This document shows positions 7,555 through 17,181 of a stretch of DNA of 64,000 bases, piece after piece. Every line of letters begins with the position of its first letter. Within the stretch, counting starts at the first letter, position 1. Position numbers and translations under genes: made by a program. Below the pieces are notes generated by a model. It searched no databases. It was not told the DNA's origin and worked only from the letters and a program-made list of their open reading frames with translations. Source of the DNA: Shewanella subflava (GTDB lineage: Bacteria; Pseudomonadota; Gammaproteobacteria; Enterobacterales; Shewanellaceae); NCBI RefSeq assembly GCF_025971955.1, contig NZ_JAPDMX010000028.1:434001-498000 (forward strand), read 5' to 3'.

Positions 7555-8475
7555 TCAGTTGTCATGGGTACCAGTCAATGGATTGAACATTTTAGCTAAC
7601 CCTGCTTGCCAATCACTTGGCGCTATGCCGAATGTGTTGGTTATTTTACTGCAGGCTAACATTGAATGTGCAGGTCTTATGGCTTTGCTGGCAAATGTGG
7701 CTGATGCCACAGGCAATAAAGTGGGTGTTGCTAACCCAGGTTGGATCTGCTTAAGATTAGCGTAAATAGCTTCAACATACTGATAGCGATTTGCATACGG
7801 GTAACCGCAAAAATGATAGGTGTCATAAAGTGCCGTATTATATGCTTGTTGATGCGATTTTGCTGTTAACTGACTCATTATATTAATAATCGCTGCGGCT
7901 AAATCACCGGCATAAGTGGGACAGCTTACTTGATCGTTGACAATATTCAGTGAGTGATTGTGAGCGGCTAAATTCACCATAGACTTAACGAAATTATTGC
8001 CCCATTCACTAAAGACCCATGCAGTGCGAATAATAATATGCTTTGAGCAGTTATCCTGTACTGATTGTTCTCCGGCTAACTTACTTTTTCCATATTGATT
8101 TAATGGTAGGGGCGTATCATCTTCAACATATGCCGCGGCTTGATGACCATCAAACACATAATCGGTTGAAATATGAATTAAGGTGGCGGCCATTGTTTGC
8201 GCGGCTTTGGCGAGATTTTTAGGTCCAAGCTGATTGACCTTAAAAGCTTGCTCGGTTTCTGTTTCAGCCAGTTCAACATTATTATAGGCAGCGCTATTGA
8301 TAATGAAATCTGGTTGGCATTGCATTACAGCATCTAATACAGCCTGTTCATCTGCAATATCAAGTTCGCCATGTGAAAATGACATGAGAGAGAATGTACT
8401 TTTTTGCAGACTCATATAATGGCGAAGTGCTTGGCCTAATTGTCCATTTGCACCGGTCAGCATTACTTTTATCAT
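7555..8475 (-). CDS. rmlD: dTDP-4-dehydrorhamnose reductase
   Basis: Final step of dTDP-L-rhamnose synthesis, NAD(P)H reduction of the 4-keto group. About 306 residues, near the usual 290-300. Seen: MLTGANGQLGQAL at the start (nucleotide site), SAAYNNVELAETE (family pattern NAAAYTAVDKAE), HISTDYVFDG, YGKSKLAGE with the YxxxK pair, RTAWVFSEWG. An earlier in-frame start exists; ATG 8475 puts the glycine motif at the right distance. It follows rmlA by about 30 bp. Confidence 0.94.
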   Translation of the reverse strand: MIKVMLTGANGQLGQALRHYMSLQKSTFSLMSFSHGELDIADEQAVLDAVMQCQPDFIINSAAYNNVELAETETEQAFKVNQLGPKNLAKAAQTMAATLIHISTDYVFDGHQAAAYVEDDTPLPLNQYGKSKLAGEQSVQDNCSKHIIIRTAWVFSEWGNNFVKSMVNLAAHNHSLNIVNDQVSCPTYAGDLAAAIINIMSQLTAKSHQQAYNTALYDTYHFCGYPYANRYQYVEAIYANLKQIQPGLATPTLLPVASATFASKAIRPAHSMLACSKITNTFGIAPSDWQAGLAKMFNPLTGTHDN

Positions 8476-8504
8476 TGTGTTTCTCGTGGGTAAAATTGCC
8501 ATTA

Positions 8505-9368
8505 TCAATTGGCAAGTAATCTTACTAAATATTGCCCGTATTCATTTTTAAGCAACGGTTTAGCGATGCGTAATACGTCATCGTTTGTTAGCCATTTGTT
8601 TCGCCAGGCAATTTCTTCTAAGCAGGCAACTTTTAAACCTTGAACCGTTTCAATCGTTTGTACAAATGAAGAGGCTTGATGCAAACTTTCATGAGTTCCG
8701 GTATCAAGCCATGCAAAGCCGCGTCCTAATAATGATAAATGTAATAGCCCTTGATGAAGGTAATCGCTAATGACATCACTGATTTCTAATTCGCCACGGG
8801 CAGAGGGGGCTAATTGTTTGGCAAATTGTACTGCTTGATGATCAAAAAAATACAGTCCAGTTACCGCGTAATTAGATTTTGGCTTGGCAGGTTTTTCTTC
8901 AACAGAAAGCACATTTAACTGGCTATCAAACTCCACTACACCAAATCGCTCTGGCGCATTCACTTGATAGGCAAATATTGTGGCGCCGTCTTGCTGCTTC
9001 GCTTGCTGTAGCATTAGGCTAAAAGATTGGCCATAAAATATATTATCTCCCAGGACTAAGCACACTTTGGACTTGCCGATAAAATCCTCGGCGATAATTA
9101 GTGCTTGAGCAATTCCCTCTGGTGCAGGCTGTACTGCGTAAGATAAGCGCACGCCAAAATCACTACCGTCGCCCAGTAAACGTTTAAAGTTGTCGCTATC
9201 ATCAAGGGTTGTAATAATTAAAATGTCACGAATACCCGCCAACATCAGGGTTGAAATAGGGTAGTAAATCATAGGTTTGTCATAAACTGGCAACAGCTGT
9301 TTAGAGACACTTCGTGTTAGAGGATATAACCGTGTACCTGAACCGCCAGCTAACACAATACCTTTCAT
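8505..9368 (-). CDS. rmlA: Glucose-1-phosphate thymidylyltransferase
   Basis: First step of the rhamnose pathway: glucose-1-phosphate + dTTP to dTDP-glucose. 287 residues, close to the about 290 of RmlA. Starts [18 protein letters not shown] (nucleotidyltransferase loop), then [29 protein letters not shown] with the metal-binding Asp, [20 protein letters not shown] and [13 protein letters not shown] 9368 has GAGG upstream and starts exactly at the family N terminus; a start 19 codons earlier is unlikely. First gene of the minus-strand rml set. Confidence 0.95.
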   Translation of the reverse strand: MKGIVLAGGSGTRLYPLTRSVSKQLLPVYDKPMIYYPISTLMLAGIRDILIITTLDDSDNFKRLLGDGSDFGVRLSYAVQPAPEGIAQALIIAEDFIGKSKVCLVLGDNIFYGQSFSLMLQQAKQQDGATIFAYQVNAPERFGVVEFDSQLNVLSVEEKPAKPKSNYAVTGLYFFDHQAVQFAKQLAPSARGELEISDVISDYLHQGLLHLSLLGRGFAWLDTGTHESLHQASSFVQTIETVQGLKVACLEEIAWRNKWLTNDDVLRIAKPLLKNEYGQYLVRLLAN

Positions 9369-9442
9369 AAAACCTCGATGTAAAAATTGGATGGGTGCTA
9401 AATGCCAGATTCTAGATTCTAGCATTCTGTCTTGGCCTTTAC

Positions 9443-11272
9443 TTAGTCAATACCCAAGAACCCACCGGTTTGGTGCGCCCATAACTGGCTATAAATACCG
9501 CCTGACGCGATTAATTCCTGATGGCTTCCTTGCTCAATAATTTTGCCTTCATCTAGCACGATCAAACGGTCCATGGCAGCAATAGTTGATAATCGATGCG
9601 CAATAGCAATGACCGTTTTGCCTTGCATTAGCTCATATAATGACTCTTGAATAGCGGCTTCTACTTCTGAGTCGAGTGCTGATGTCGCTTCATCTAAAAT
9701 CAAAATTGGAGCGTTTTTAAGTAATACTCGTGCAATGGCGATGCGTTGACGCTGGCCGCCTGAAAGTTTTACGCCTCGTTCACCCACTTGTGCATCCAAG
9801 CCCTGATTACCATGGGGATCGGTTAATCTATCAATAAATTCGCTGGCTTGCGCTTGTTGAATAGCCGCCTGTAGTTGCTCTTCTGAAGCCGTAGGATCGC
9901 CATAAAGAATATTTTCACGAATTGAGCGATGTAGCAGTGAGGTATCTTGAGTCACCATGCCAATATGGGCGCGAAGCGAGTCTTGGGTAACCTCTTTTAA
10001 CCCTTGATGATCAATGAGAATTTCACCTTTTTCAACATCATGAAAACGCATCAATAGATTTACTAGGGTGGATTTCCCCGCGCCAGAACGACCGACTAAG
10101 CCGACTTTTTCGCCAGCTTTTATCTGTAAATCTAAGCCTTCAATCACGCCTTTTTGCTCACCGTAATGAAAGCTGACTTGATTAAAATCAATTTGACCTT
10201 TGCTTACCACCAAAGGTTTTGCCTGCGGTTTATCTTCAATCAAAATGGGTTTTGATAAGGTATTCATACCATCGGTCACAGTGCCGATATTTTCGAATAA
10301 CGAGCTAATTTCCCACATGATCCACTGCGACATGCCATTTAATCTCAGTGCCAAGCTGACCGCAATGGCAATGGCACCGACAGTAATAGCATCATCGGCC
10401 CACAGCCAAATTGACACAGCTGCAATGGTAAACGCCAAAATATAGTTGATGATTTGCACCGAAACATTAATTACGGTGACTAAGCGCATTTGGCCATACA
10501 CGGTTTTTAAGAAGGTCATCATACTGGCCTGAGCATAATCGGCTTCTTGTTTGGTATGGGAGAATAATTTTACCGTTGAAATATTGGTGTAGCTGTCGAC
10601 GATTCGCCCTGTCATGGTGGAACGCGCATCGGCTTGTTCAGCGGATATGGCTTTAAGCTTGGGGACCAGTTTCCATTGAATGGCGACATAAGCTACTAGC
10701 CAAATGAGCATCGGCAGCATTAAACGCACATCGGCGCTGGCGATCATCACCAGCATAGAGGTGAAGTAAATGAGAATGTACATTAATACATCTAACAGCT
10801 TCATTACGGTTTCACGCACTGCTAATGCGGTTTGCATCACCTTGGTCGCCACGCGGCCGGCAAAATCATCCTGATAAAAAGACATGCTTTGTTTAAGTAA
10901 ATAGCGGTGTGCCATCCAACGAATGGCCATTGGGTAGTTACCCAGTAGGGTTTGATACACAATTGAAGCATGTAACCATACCAATACGGGAATGATCACT
11001 AACACAATGACTGACATGGTAATTAAGGTGTCACCTTCTTCTTGCCACAAGGTGTCAGGATTTTTTGTGACTAGCCAATCGACAAGTTGCCCCATAAAAC
11101 CAAATAATGACACTTCTAACATGGCTAATAATGCGGTCAGAATTGACATGATGATCAGTGGTGCCCCAAACCCTTTGGTGTAATGACGGCAAAAAGCATA
11201 CAGGCCTTTTGGTGGTTGGGTGGGTTCTTCAGGCGGTAAAGGTTTTACCAATGATTCAAAAAAGTTAAACAT
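9443..11272 (-). CDS. ABC exporter half-transporter (fused membrane and ATPase domains)
   Basis: 609 residues: an N-terminal six-helix membrane domain (about 30-330) and a C-terminal nucleotide-binding domain (about 355-600). Walker A is GRSGAGKST, the signature [16 protein letters not shown], Walker [14 protein letters not shown], and the H-loop AIAHRLST. This type IV exporter layout (MsbA, Sav1866, multidrug or lipid exporters) should work as a homodimer in the inner membrane. Substrate cannot be assigned: it is next to rhamnose genes but lacks features of O-antigen Wzm/Wzt pairs. It starts 199 bp from the divergent Ada/AlkA gene. Confidence 0.88.
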   Translation of the reverse strand: MFNFFESLVKPLPPEEPTQPPKGLYAFCRHYTKGFGAPLIIMSILTALLAMLEVSLFGFMGQLVDWLVTKNPDTLWQEEGDTLITMSVIVLVIIPVLVWLHASIVYQTLLGNYPMAIRWMAHRYLLKQSMSFYQDDFAGRVATKVMQTALAVRETVMKLLDVLMYILIYFTSMLVMIASADVRLMLPMLIWLVAYVAIQWKLVPKLKAISAEQADARSTMTGRIVDSYTNISTVKLFSHTKQEADYAQASMMTFLKTVYGQMRLVTVINVSVQIINYILAFTIAAVSIWLWADDAITVGAIAIAVSLALRLNGMSQWIMWEISSLFENIGTVTDGMNTLSKPILIEDKPQAKPLVVSKGQIDFNQVSFHYGEQKGVIEGLDLQIKAGEKVGLVGRSGAGKSTLVNLLMRFHDVEKGEILIDHQGLKEVTQDSLRAHIGMVTQDTSLLHRSIRENILYGDPTASEEQLQAAIQQAQASEFIDRLTDPHGNQGLDAQVGERGVKLSGGQRQRIAIARVLLKNAPILILDEATSALDSEVEAAIQESLYELMQGKTVIAIAHRLSTIAAMDRLIVLDEGKIIEQGSHQELIASGGIYSQLWAHQTGGFLGID

Positions 11273-11471
11273 GCAGGGCTCTAATTATTCATCAAAAAAT
11301 TCATCCTTAGGATACCTGAACTGCTGGCACTTGTTTATCTTTGATCTTGAGTAAATGCTAATTTGCAACATAATGCCTATCGCAGGGTTCACCTTGAGTT
11401 CCGATTTTCGCTAGTGCTTCTAAACGGGCTATCGTAAAGTATTCGTCAATATCACCTGTGTTGGAATTGCT

Positions 11472-13019
11472 GTGGCTAGATTACCTGAACATGATTGCGC
11501 CTTATTGGCCGAAGTTTGCCGCCAAGCGAGGCTCAGCCGAGATGCACGATTTGATGGGCAGTTTTTCACTGGAGTGTTTACTACGGGGATTTATTGCCGC
11601 TCAATTTGTCCAGCATCGCCGCCCCATGAAAAAAACGTGCGCTATTTTGATACCAGTATCAAAGCGGCTAATCATGGGCTTAGACCGTGTTTACGTTGCC
11701 GCCCCGACAGTGCGCCGCATTCCTATGCTTGGATGGGGACTCAAACGACATTGCAACGCGCCGTTAAGTTGATTGATGCAGGCGCAATGGCGGGGGATAA
11801 CGCCTTAAGTGTTGAGCAGCTGTCTGAAAAATTAGGGATCAGTAGCCGTTATCTGGTGAAGTTGTTTAATCAATATCTGGGCACATCTCCCAAGCGCTAT
11901 GCAATATATCAACAAGTGATGTTTGCTAAAAAACTGCTGCATCAAACCATTATGCCTATCACTGAAGTCGCCTTCGCGGCTGGATTTAATAGCGTTCGCA
12001 GTTTTAATGATGCCTTTAAAGATGCATTGTTATTAACCCCAAGCGCATTAAGAAAATCAGTCAACCCACTACAAAATGATTCTGGCTCAGCCCGTCAGTT
12101 TGCTGCTGGCTCGGTTAACTTGCCTATTACCTTAACGTTAAGTTACCGGCCACCACTTAATTGGCAGGCTATGTATGATTTTTATCATTTAAGGCAAGTC
12201 AGCCAAATGGAGTGGCTAAGGGATCATACTTATGGTCGCAGCTTTGACTTGGATGGCGTGCAAGGCATCTTTGAGCTTAAACATATCGACAGTAAAGCGC
12301 AGTTTGAATTAAGTGTCAGTTTTGTTCGTCCAGCTGATAGCCGTTATTTGGCAAATGTCGTCAATGCTGTGCGTAAGCTGCTCGATCTTGATGCTGATAT
12401 GGCGACCATAGAGCATCAACTGCAACAGGTTAAGGTGCTGCTGTTAAATAACACTGCGCGACAAAACTTGCTTAGTGATTCAAGTATAAAAACAGGCTTA
12501 CGCATACCGGCGACCTTTTCTGTGTTTGAGGCAGCATGTCGTGCTGTACTCGGCCAGCAGGTGAGTGTGGTTCAAGCAACCAAATTACTCAATACGCTGG
12601 TGGCACATTATGGTGAATTAATGGTGATTAATCAGCAAGCATACCGGTTATTTCCAACACCTCAGACGATTGCTTCAGCCAGTTTAGATGAGTTGAAAAT
12701 GCCAGGTGCGCGAAAGCTGGCATTGAATGCACTAGGTCAGTTTGTGGCGGATAACCCACAATCTGTTCCCGTTGACTGGTTAAACGTAAAAGGCATTGGC
12801 CCTTGGACCGTGGCCTATGCGCAAATGCGTGGTCAAAGTGACCCGAACCTGTTTTTATCAGGCGATTTAGTGATCAAAAATCGCTTGAAAGCCTATTGTC
12901 AGAAATATGGGGTCACGCTTGATACTGCAAAACAATATGGCGAGTTAGCTGATGACATCGCCCAGCAAATTGCCCCATGGGGCAGCTATTTAACATTCCA
13001 ACTGTGGGCAAACACCTAA
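11472..13019 (+). CDS. Ada-type regulator fused to AlkA-type 3-methyladenine DNA glycosylase
   Basis: 515 residues with three parts. Residues about 15-80 are the Ada zinc domain with Cys42, Cys46, Cys73 and Cys76, the site that takes methyl groups from phosphotriesters. Residues about 85-195 are an AraC-type helix-turn-helix (SVEQLSEKLGISSRYLVKLF). Residues about 210-515 are the AlkA N-domain and HhH-GPD glycosylase, with WLNVKGIGPWTVAYAQMRG and a probable catalytic Asp465 in LSGDLVIKNRL. It thus couples alkylation sensing to base excision; the O6-alkylguanine domain of Ada is missing here but supplied by ogt next door. Start GTG 11472 is chosen because a GGAA lies upstream and no ATG precedes the Ada domain. 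Confidence 0.92.
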   Translation: MARLPEHDCALLAEVCRQARLSRDARFDGQFFTGVFTTGIYCRSICPASPPHEKNVRYFDTSIKAANHGLRPCLRCRPDSAPHSYAWMGTQTTLQRAVKLIDAGAMAGDNALSVEQLSEKLGISSRYLVKLFNQYLGTSPKRYAIYQQVMFAKKLLHQTIMPITEVAFAAGFNSVRSFNDAFKDALLLTPSALRKSVNPLQNDSGSARQFAAGSVNLPITLTLSYRPPLNWQAMYDFYHLRQVSQMEWLRDHTYGRSFDLDGVQGIFELKHIDSKAQFELSVSFVRPADSRYLANVVNAVRKLLDLDADMATIEHQLQQVKVLLLNNTARQNLLSDSSIKTGLRIPATFSVFEAACRAVLGQQVSVVQATKLLNTLVAHYGELMVINQQAYRLFPTPQTIASASLDELKMPGARKLALNALGQFVADNPQSVPVDWLNVKGIGPWTVAYAQMRGQSDPNLFLSGDLVIKNRLKAYCQKYGVTLDTAKQYGELADDIAQQIAPWGSYLTFQLWANT

Positions 13020-13048
13020 GGCTTAACAGGTTAATGAAGGAAATTAAT

Positions 13049-13588
13049 ATGAGAAATGAATATCAGCCACCTGTTTTAGAAGCTCAACTTACTAGTCCCG
13101 TTGGGCTATTGTCGTTACAGGCATCGGCTATGGGCTTAACCCATTTAACGGTTGTGGATCTTAACCATCAATCAGAGCAAGTTGAGGTGTGTGCCGTAAA
13201 TGAACTAACAACTTCGCCATGCCCTGAAGAGAGTAAAGTTGTTGCACAGCAGCATATTAATGCCGTTCATCGGCAACTAAGCGAATATTTCTCTGGTCAG
13301 CGGCAAGCATTTGAATTGGCATTAGCGCCCAAAGGCACAGTGTTTCAACATCAAGTATGGCAAGCATTAGCGCAGCTGCATTTTGGTGAAGTTTGTAGCT
13401 ATGGTGATATTGCTAATCGCATTCATCGGCCCAAAGCGGTTAGGGCCGTTGGCGCAGCGAATGGGGCAAACCCGATAGCGATAATTGTGCCGTGTCATCG
13501 AGTGATAGGTAAAAATGGTAAATTAACCGGTTATGCCTATGGCTTAGAGATGAAACAGTTTTTACTGGCGCTAGAGGCTAGAGGCTAG
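13049..13588 (+). CDS. ogt: Methylated-DNA-protein-cysteine methyltransferase
   Basis: Suicide repair enzyme moving alkyl groups from O6-guanine to its own Cys149 in IIVPCHRVIG. 179 residues; the arginine-finger helix VRAVGAANGANPIAIIVPC is intact. ATG 13049 follows AAGGAAA and lies 29 bp after the Ada/AlkA stop, so the two are probably co-transcribed and together equal a complete Ada response. Odd: the last codons (LEARG) and the TAG stop are read from a tandem CTAGAGG repeat, so this C-terminal tail was created by the repeat. Confidence 0.94.
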   Translation: MRNEYQPPVLEAQLTSPVGLLSLQASAMGLTHLTVVDLNHQSEQVEVCAVNELTTSPCPEESKVVAQQHINAVHRQLSEYFSGQRQAFELALAPKGTVFQHQVWQALAQLHFGEVCSYGDIANRIHRPKAVRAVGAANGANPIAIIVPCHRVIGKNGKLTGYAYGLEMKQFLLALEARG

Positions 13589-13650
13589 AGGCTAGAGGCT
13601 AGAGGCTAGAGGCTAGAGGCTAGAGGCTAGAGGCTAGAGGCTAGAGGCTA
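13571..13650 (+). repeat. Perfect heptanucleotide tandem repeat (CTAGAGG), 11 copies plus CTA
   Basis: Eleven identical copies of CTAGAGG (77 bp) and a partial CTA. It spans the ogt 3' end and most of the ogt-helicase gap. Copies 1 to 3 supply the ogt stop; any copy number of three or more leaves the protein unchanged. Perfect identity suggests recent expansion and slippage potential. Confidence 0.97.
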
Positions 13651-13742
13651 ATAAAACGCCATTTGGTTGAGTGATTTTTTTCAGACTTTAGTGACAAATT
13701 AAGGTAAAATTATCCCTTTATTTTAATTGACTGAATTGATAC

Positions 13743-15017
13743 ATGACCCAAGCGGCTACTTTTACTGATTTTGGTTTGTCGGCGCCTTTACTGGCAAGGC
13801 TTACCGAGCTGAATTACATCACTGCCACGCCTGTGCAGGCAGCCACTATTCCAGCCTTATTACAAGGTAAAGATGTGCTAGCGGGGGCGAATACCGGTTC
13901 AGGTAAAACGGCAGCGTTTGCGTTACCCATCATTCAACATTTAAGTGTGAATACCCAGCGCGGTACTGCTAAACAAAACAACGTGAGTTGTTTAGTGCTA
14001 GTGCCTACTCGCGAGTTGGCTAAGCAGGTTGCTGATAGTTTTCAGTCTTATTCTAGCCATTTAAACGGATTGATAAAAACCGTAGCTGTATTTGGTGGCG
14101 TGTCGGTTAATACTCAAATGTTAGCATTACGGGGTGGTGCCGATGTGGTTGTTGCCACACCAGGTCGATTGTTAGATTTAATATCGTCAAATGCGCTTAA
14201 GTTAAATAAAGTGTCGCATTTAGTGTTGGATGAAGCTGATCGTATGTTAAGCCTTGGTTTTACCGATGAGTTAAATCAAGTACTTGAATTAATGCCAAAG
14301 AAAAAGCAAACCTTGCTGTTTTCAGCAACGTTTCCTGAAGATGTGCAAGCGTTAGCTTCGGCGTTATTGACAAATCCTCTTGAAATTCAAATGCAAAGTG
14401 CCGAGGCCAGCACTTTAGTGCAGCGTGTTTTTACCGTAAATCGTGAAAATAAAACCGCATTATTGGCCCATTTAATTCATCAAAACCATTGGCGACAAGC
14501 GCTGATTTTCGTCAATGCGAAAAATACCTGTGAACATTTAGCCCAAAAACTGGCTAAAAGAGGCATTAATGCAGAGGTGTTTCATGGCGATAAGGCACAA
14601 GGTGCAAGAAATCGTGTATTAGAGGCTTTTAAATCGTCTGAAATTGATGTATTAATTGCCACCGATATTGCGTCACGTGGTATTGATATTGAAAAGTTAC
14701 CCGTGGTGATTAATTTTGATTTACCAAGAAGTCCTGCTGATTATATGCATCGTATCGGTCGAAGTGGCCGCGCGGGTGAAGTCGGTTTGGCAATCAGTTT
14801 GTTATGTCATGATGATTATCATCATTTCTCAGTGATTGAGAAAAAGAACAAGATCCGTCTTGAGCGTGAGCAAGTTGCAGGCTTTGAGGCTGATGAAGCA
14901 ATGCCATTGAGTGCGCAAATCGTTAAACCAATGGCCAAACCCGCAGGTACAGGTAAAAAGAAGCGTAAAAAGCTTCCGCCTGTCAATGTCGAAATTTGGT
15001 CAACAAAACCAGATTAA
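13743..15017 (+). CDS. DEAD-box ATP-dependent RNA helicase (RhlE-like)
   Basis: 424 residues with the full set of motifs: Q-motif (FTDFGLSAPLL ... TPVQ), motif I ANTGSGKTAAF, Ia VPTRELAKQ, GG and TPGRLLDL, motif II VLDEADRML, motif III LFSATFP, IV LIFVNAKNT, V ATDIASRGIDI and VI HRIGRSGRAG. The basic tail (KKKRKKLPP) is typical of RNA contact. It unwinds or remodels RNA in ribosome assembly or mRNA turnover; which RhlE-group paralogue cannot be settled here. The phosphatase gene begins 12 bp after its stop. Confidence 0.92.
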   Translation: MTQAATFTDFGLSAPLLARLTELNYITATPVQAATIPALLQGKDVLAGANTGSGKTAAFALPIIQHLSVNTQRGTAKQNNVSCLVLVPTRELAKQVADSFQSYSSHLNGLIKTVAVFGGVSVNTQMLALRGGADVVVATPGRLLDLISSNALKLNKVSHLVLDEADRMLSLGFTDELNQVLELMPKKKQTLLFSATFPEDVQALASALLTNPLEIQMQSAEASTLVQRVFTVNRENKTALLAHLIHQNHWRQALIFVNAKNTCEHLAQKLAKRGINAEVFHGDKAQGARNRVLEAFKSSEIDVLIATDIASRGIDIEKLPVVINFDLPRSPADYMHRIGRSGRAGEVGLAISLLCHDDYHHFSVIEKKNKIRLEREQVAGFEADEAMPLSAQIVKPMAKPAGTGKKKRKKLPPVNVEIWSTKPD

Positions 15018-15028
15018 GTAGTAGGTAT

Positions 15029-15508
15029 ATGAAACAAGTTTTTTGGTTGATTGATGGGCAACTTGCAGGACGCAGTGGTCCCAATAGAGATGCATGGGAT
15101 TTAGCAGAAATTAAAGCCGCCGGATTCGGTGCGATAGCTTCACTTAATGATGGTGCTATGTGTGATACACAACAAATGGCTGATTTGGGCATTGACCACC
15201 AGATATTCAACTTGCCGGATAATATTCCGCCAGTTGAAAGCGATGTCGACATCTGCGCTGAAATAATGCCAAGAGTGTTGGATTTCATCCGCCAAGCTGA
15301 AGCGCAAAATAAAGCCGTTTTATTACATTGCCGCTCGGGTATCAACCGTACTGAGTTAATGATGGCATATTACTTAATGGAAAACGGCGCAGCCCCTGTG
15401 CATGCCGTTAGTCAGGTGCGTAATGCCAGTGGTTTAGCCTTTGATGCTGAAGGCTGGGATCAGTTTGTATACGATGTACTTTACCGTTTACAAGCGGCTT
15501 CAAATTAA
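15029..15508 (+). CDS. Dual-specificity/tyrosine phosphatase-like protein
   Basis: 159 residues. HCRSGINRT (Cys101, Arg107) is the CX5R phosphate-binding loop of cysteine phosphatases, and residues 25-75 hold the IASLNDG ... HQIFNLPDNIPP pattern with a possible general acid. It is small and cytosolic (no signal peptide). ATG 15029 has TAGGT upstream. Placement 12 bp after the helicase gene implies co-transcription. Substrate (protein, lipid or nucleotide) is unknown. Confidence 0.8.
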   Translation: MKQVFWLIDGQLAGRSGPNRDAWDLAEIKAAGFGAIASLNDGAMCDTQQMADLGIDHQIFNLPDNIPPVESDVDICAEIMPRVLDFIRQAEAQNKAVLLHCRSGINRTELMMAYYLMENGAAPVHAVSQVRNASGLAFDAEGWDQFVYDVLYRLQAASN

Positions 15509-15531
15509 GTGTGAAACACTGAGGGGCAAGG

Positions 15532-17079
15532 ATGCTAACTAGCGGAATACTGAGTCAATTTATTGGTTATTGTGTTTTAAGTTGGCTGGCATTGATTGCG
15601 CTGGTGGGGTGTGCTTCTTATCATGTGTATCCCACCGCTCCTCTGGAATATCAATTAGCACCACCAGAGGATTCCCCTCTTGCTCAATATCTCGTCACGC
15701 TTCCACAAATTAATCATCAAACGGGTGTGTATCCGCTAGGTGATGGTGTCGATGCCTTTGTCGCCCGTTTAGCGTTAATTGAAGCGGCGCGAGTGTCGAT
15801 CGATTTACAGTATTACCTCTACCATAATGATGAAACGGGTAAGCTGCTGACATTATATTTGTATCGCGCAGCTGAACGCGGTGTTCGGGTTCGTTTACTA
15901 CTTGATGACATGACCACCAAGGGTAAAGATCGCGTGTTAGCGCAGTTGGTACAACATCCCAATATCAGCGTTCGTATATTTAATCCTGATCTTGAACGTC
16001 AGTTTCGCACCTTGTCTTTTGCGCAAAACTTTAGCCGCTTAAATCATCGAATGCACAATAAGTCTTTTACAGTTGACGGCCTAGTGTCGATTGTTGGTGG
16101 ACGTAATATTGGTGATGAGTATTACTCTGCTGATCACAGTGTGGAGTTTGGCGATTTTGATATGTTACTTATCGGCCAGGTTGTGCCTGAAGTGTCAACG
16201 CAGTTTGATTTGTATTGGAATGCATCGCAAGTGCAACCGATAGAGCAGTTGCTAGACAAAGCGGCTGATGAGGCAGAGATAACACAAGCGATGGCAAAGT
16301 TAGCTGAATACGAGTTGTCCGTAAAAGACCACCCCTATTTGTTAAGGCTAATACAGTCGCAATTATTAGCGCGTATGATAAACAATCAAATTGAATGGTT
16401 TTGGTCTGCTACTGAGTTGTTTTATGACCCGCCCAATAAATTAAACACGCAAGTAAATCAAATATTATTACTCGATGACTTATCGACATTTTTTAATCGA
16501 ACCCACGATGAATTAATATTGATTTCACCTTATTTTGTTCCAACAGATGCTGGTGCTGATGCGTTAATTAATGCGGTAAAAAACGGAGTGAAAGTATCAA
16601 TCATTACTAATTCGTTAGCCGCAACAGATGTGCTTGCAGTGCATGCGGGATACATCAATTATCGCGAAAGATTAATTGATGGTGGCGTGGAAATTTACGA
16701 AATGAAATCATCGCCTGGGCAAAAAGAGCACTCACAAAGCCAATGGCAAGGTAGCTCACGCAGTAGTTTGCATGCAAAACTCTTTATTATTGACCGTAAA
16801 ATGATGTTTGTTGGCTCATTTAATTTTGACCCACGTTCGGCTTGGCTGAATACTGAAATGGGCGTGATGGTTGAGCAACAACCGCTGGCAACGCAGATTG
16901 CTGAAGATGTTTTCATGAAGTTAAATGTCAAAGCGTATCAAGTCATCAAAAAAGAAGACCAGATCCAATGGCTCGATTTACAAACTCAAACTTATTTGAC
17001 CACAGAGCCTGATAGCCACTGGTGGCAACGTGTTATCGCCAATACACTTTCATGGTTACCCGTTGAATCACAGTTGTAA
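15532..17079 (+). CDS. Phospholipase D / cardiolipin synthase-like lipoprotein
   Basis: 515 residues with two HKD motifs: HNKSFTVD (His175, Lys177, Asp182) and HAKLFIID (His414, Lys416, Asp421), the paired half-sites of the PLD superfamily. The N terminus has a hydrophobic helix ending in LVGC (Cys near 27), a lipobox, so the enzyme is probably anchored on the periplasmic side. Other family blocks are GGRNIGDEYY and SFNFDPRSAWLNTE. Likely role is phosphatidyl transfer or phospholipid hydrolysis; cardiolipin synthase is a family guess. It follows the phosphatase by 23 bp. Confidence 0.85.
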   Translation: MLTSGILSQFIGYCVLSWLALIALVGCASYHVYPTAPLEYQLAPPEDSPLAQYLVTLPQINHQTGVYPLGDGVDAFVARLALIEAARVSIDLQYYLYHNDETGKLLTLYLYRAAERGVRVRLLLDDMTTKGKDRVLAQLVQHPNISVRIFNPDLERQFRTLSFAQNFSRLNHRMHNKSFTVDGLVSIVGGRNIGDEYYSADHSVEFGDFDMLLIGQVVPEVSTQFDLYWNASQVQPIEQLLDKAADEAEITQAMAKLAEYELSVKDHPYLLRLIQSQLLARMINNQIEWFWSATELFYDPPNKLNTQVNQILLLDDLSTFFNRTHDELILISPYFVPTDAGADALINAVKNGVKVSIITNSLAATDVLAVHAGYINYRERLIDGGVEIYEMKSSPGQKEHSQSQWQGSSRSSLHAKLFIIDRKMMFVGSFNFDPRSAWLNTEMGVMVEQQPLATQIAEDVFMKLNVKAYQVIKKEDQIQWLDLQTQTYLTTEPDSHWWQRVIANTLSWLPVESQL

Positions 17080-17181
17080 CCTGAATTTTTTATCTTTATT
17101 TGAAGCGGTTGCACAATAATGTTCAAGATTTACTGCTATATTTACCGCAGGTGATTATTTAATTTTCAGTGAGGATACTCG

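Noticed and set aside
7508..7765. 85-codon plus-strand frame at the rmlC-rmlD junction
   Set aside because: Antisense to the rmlD 3' end; rmlD is clearly coding.
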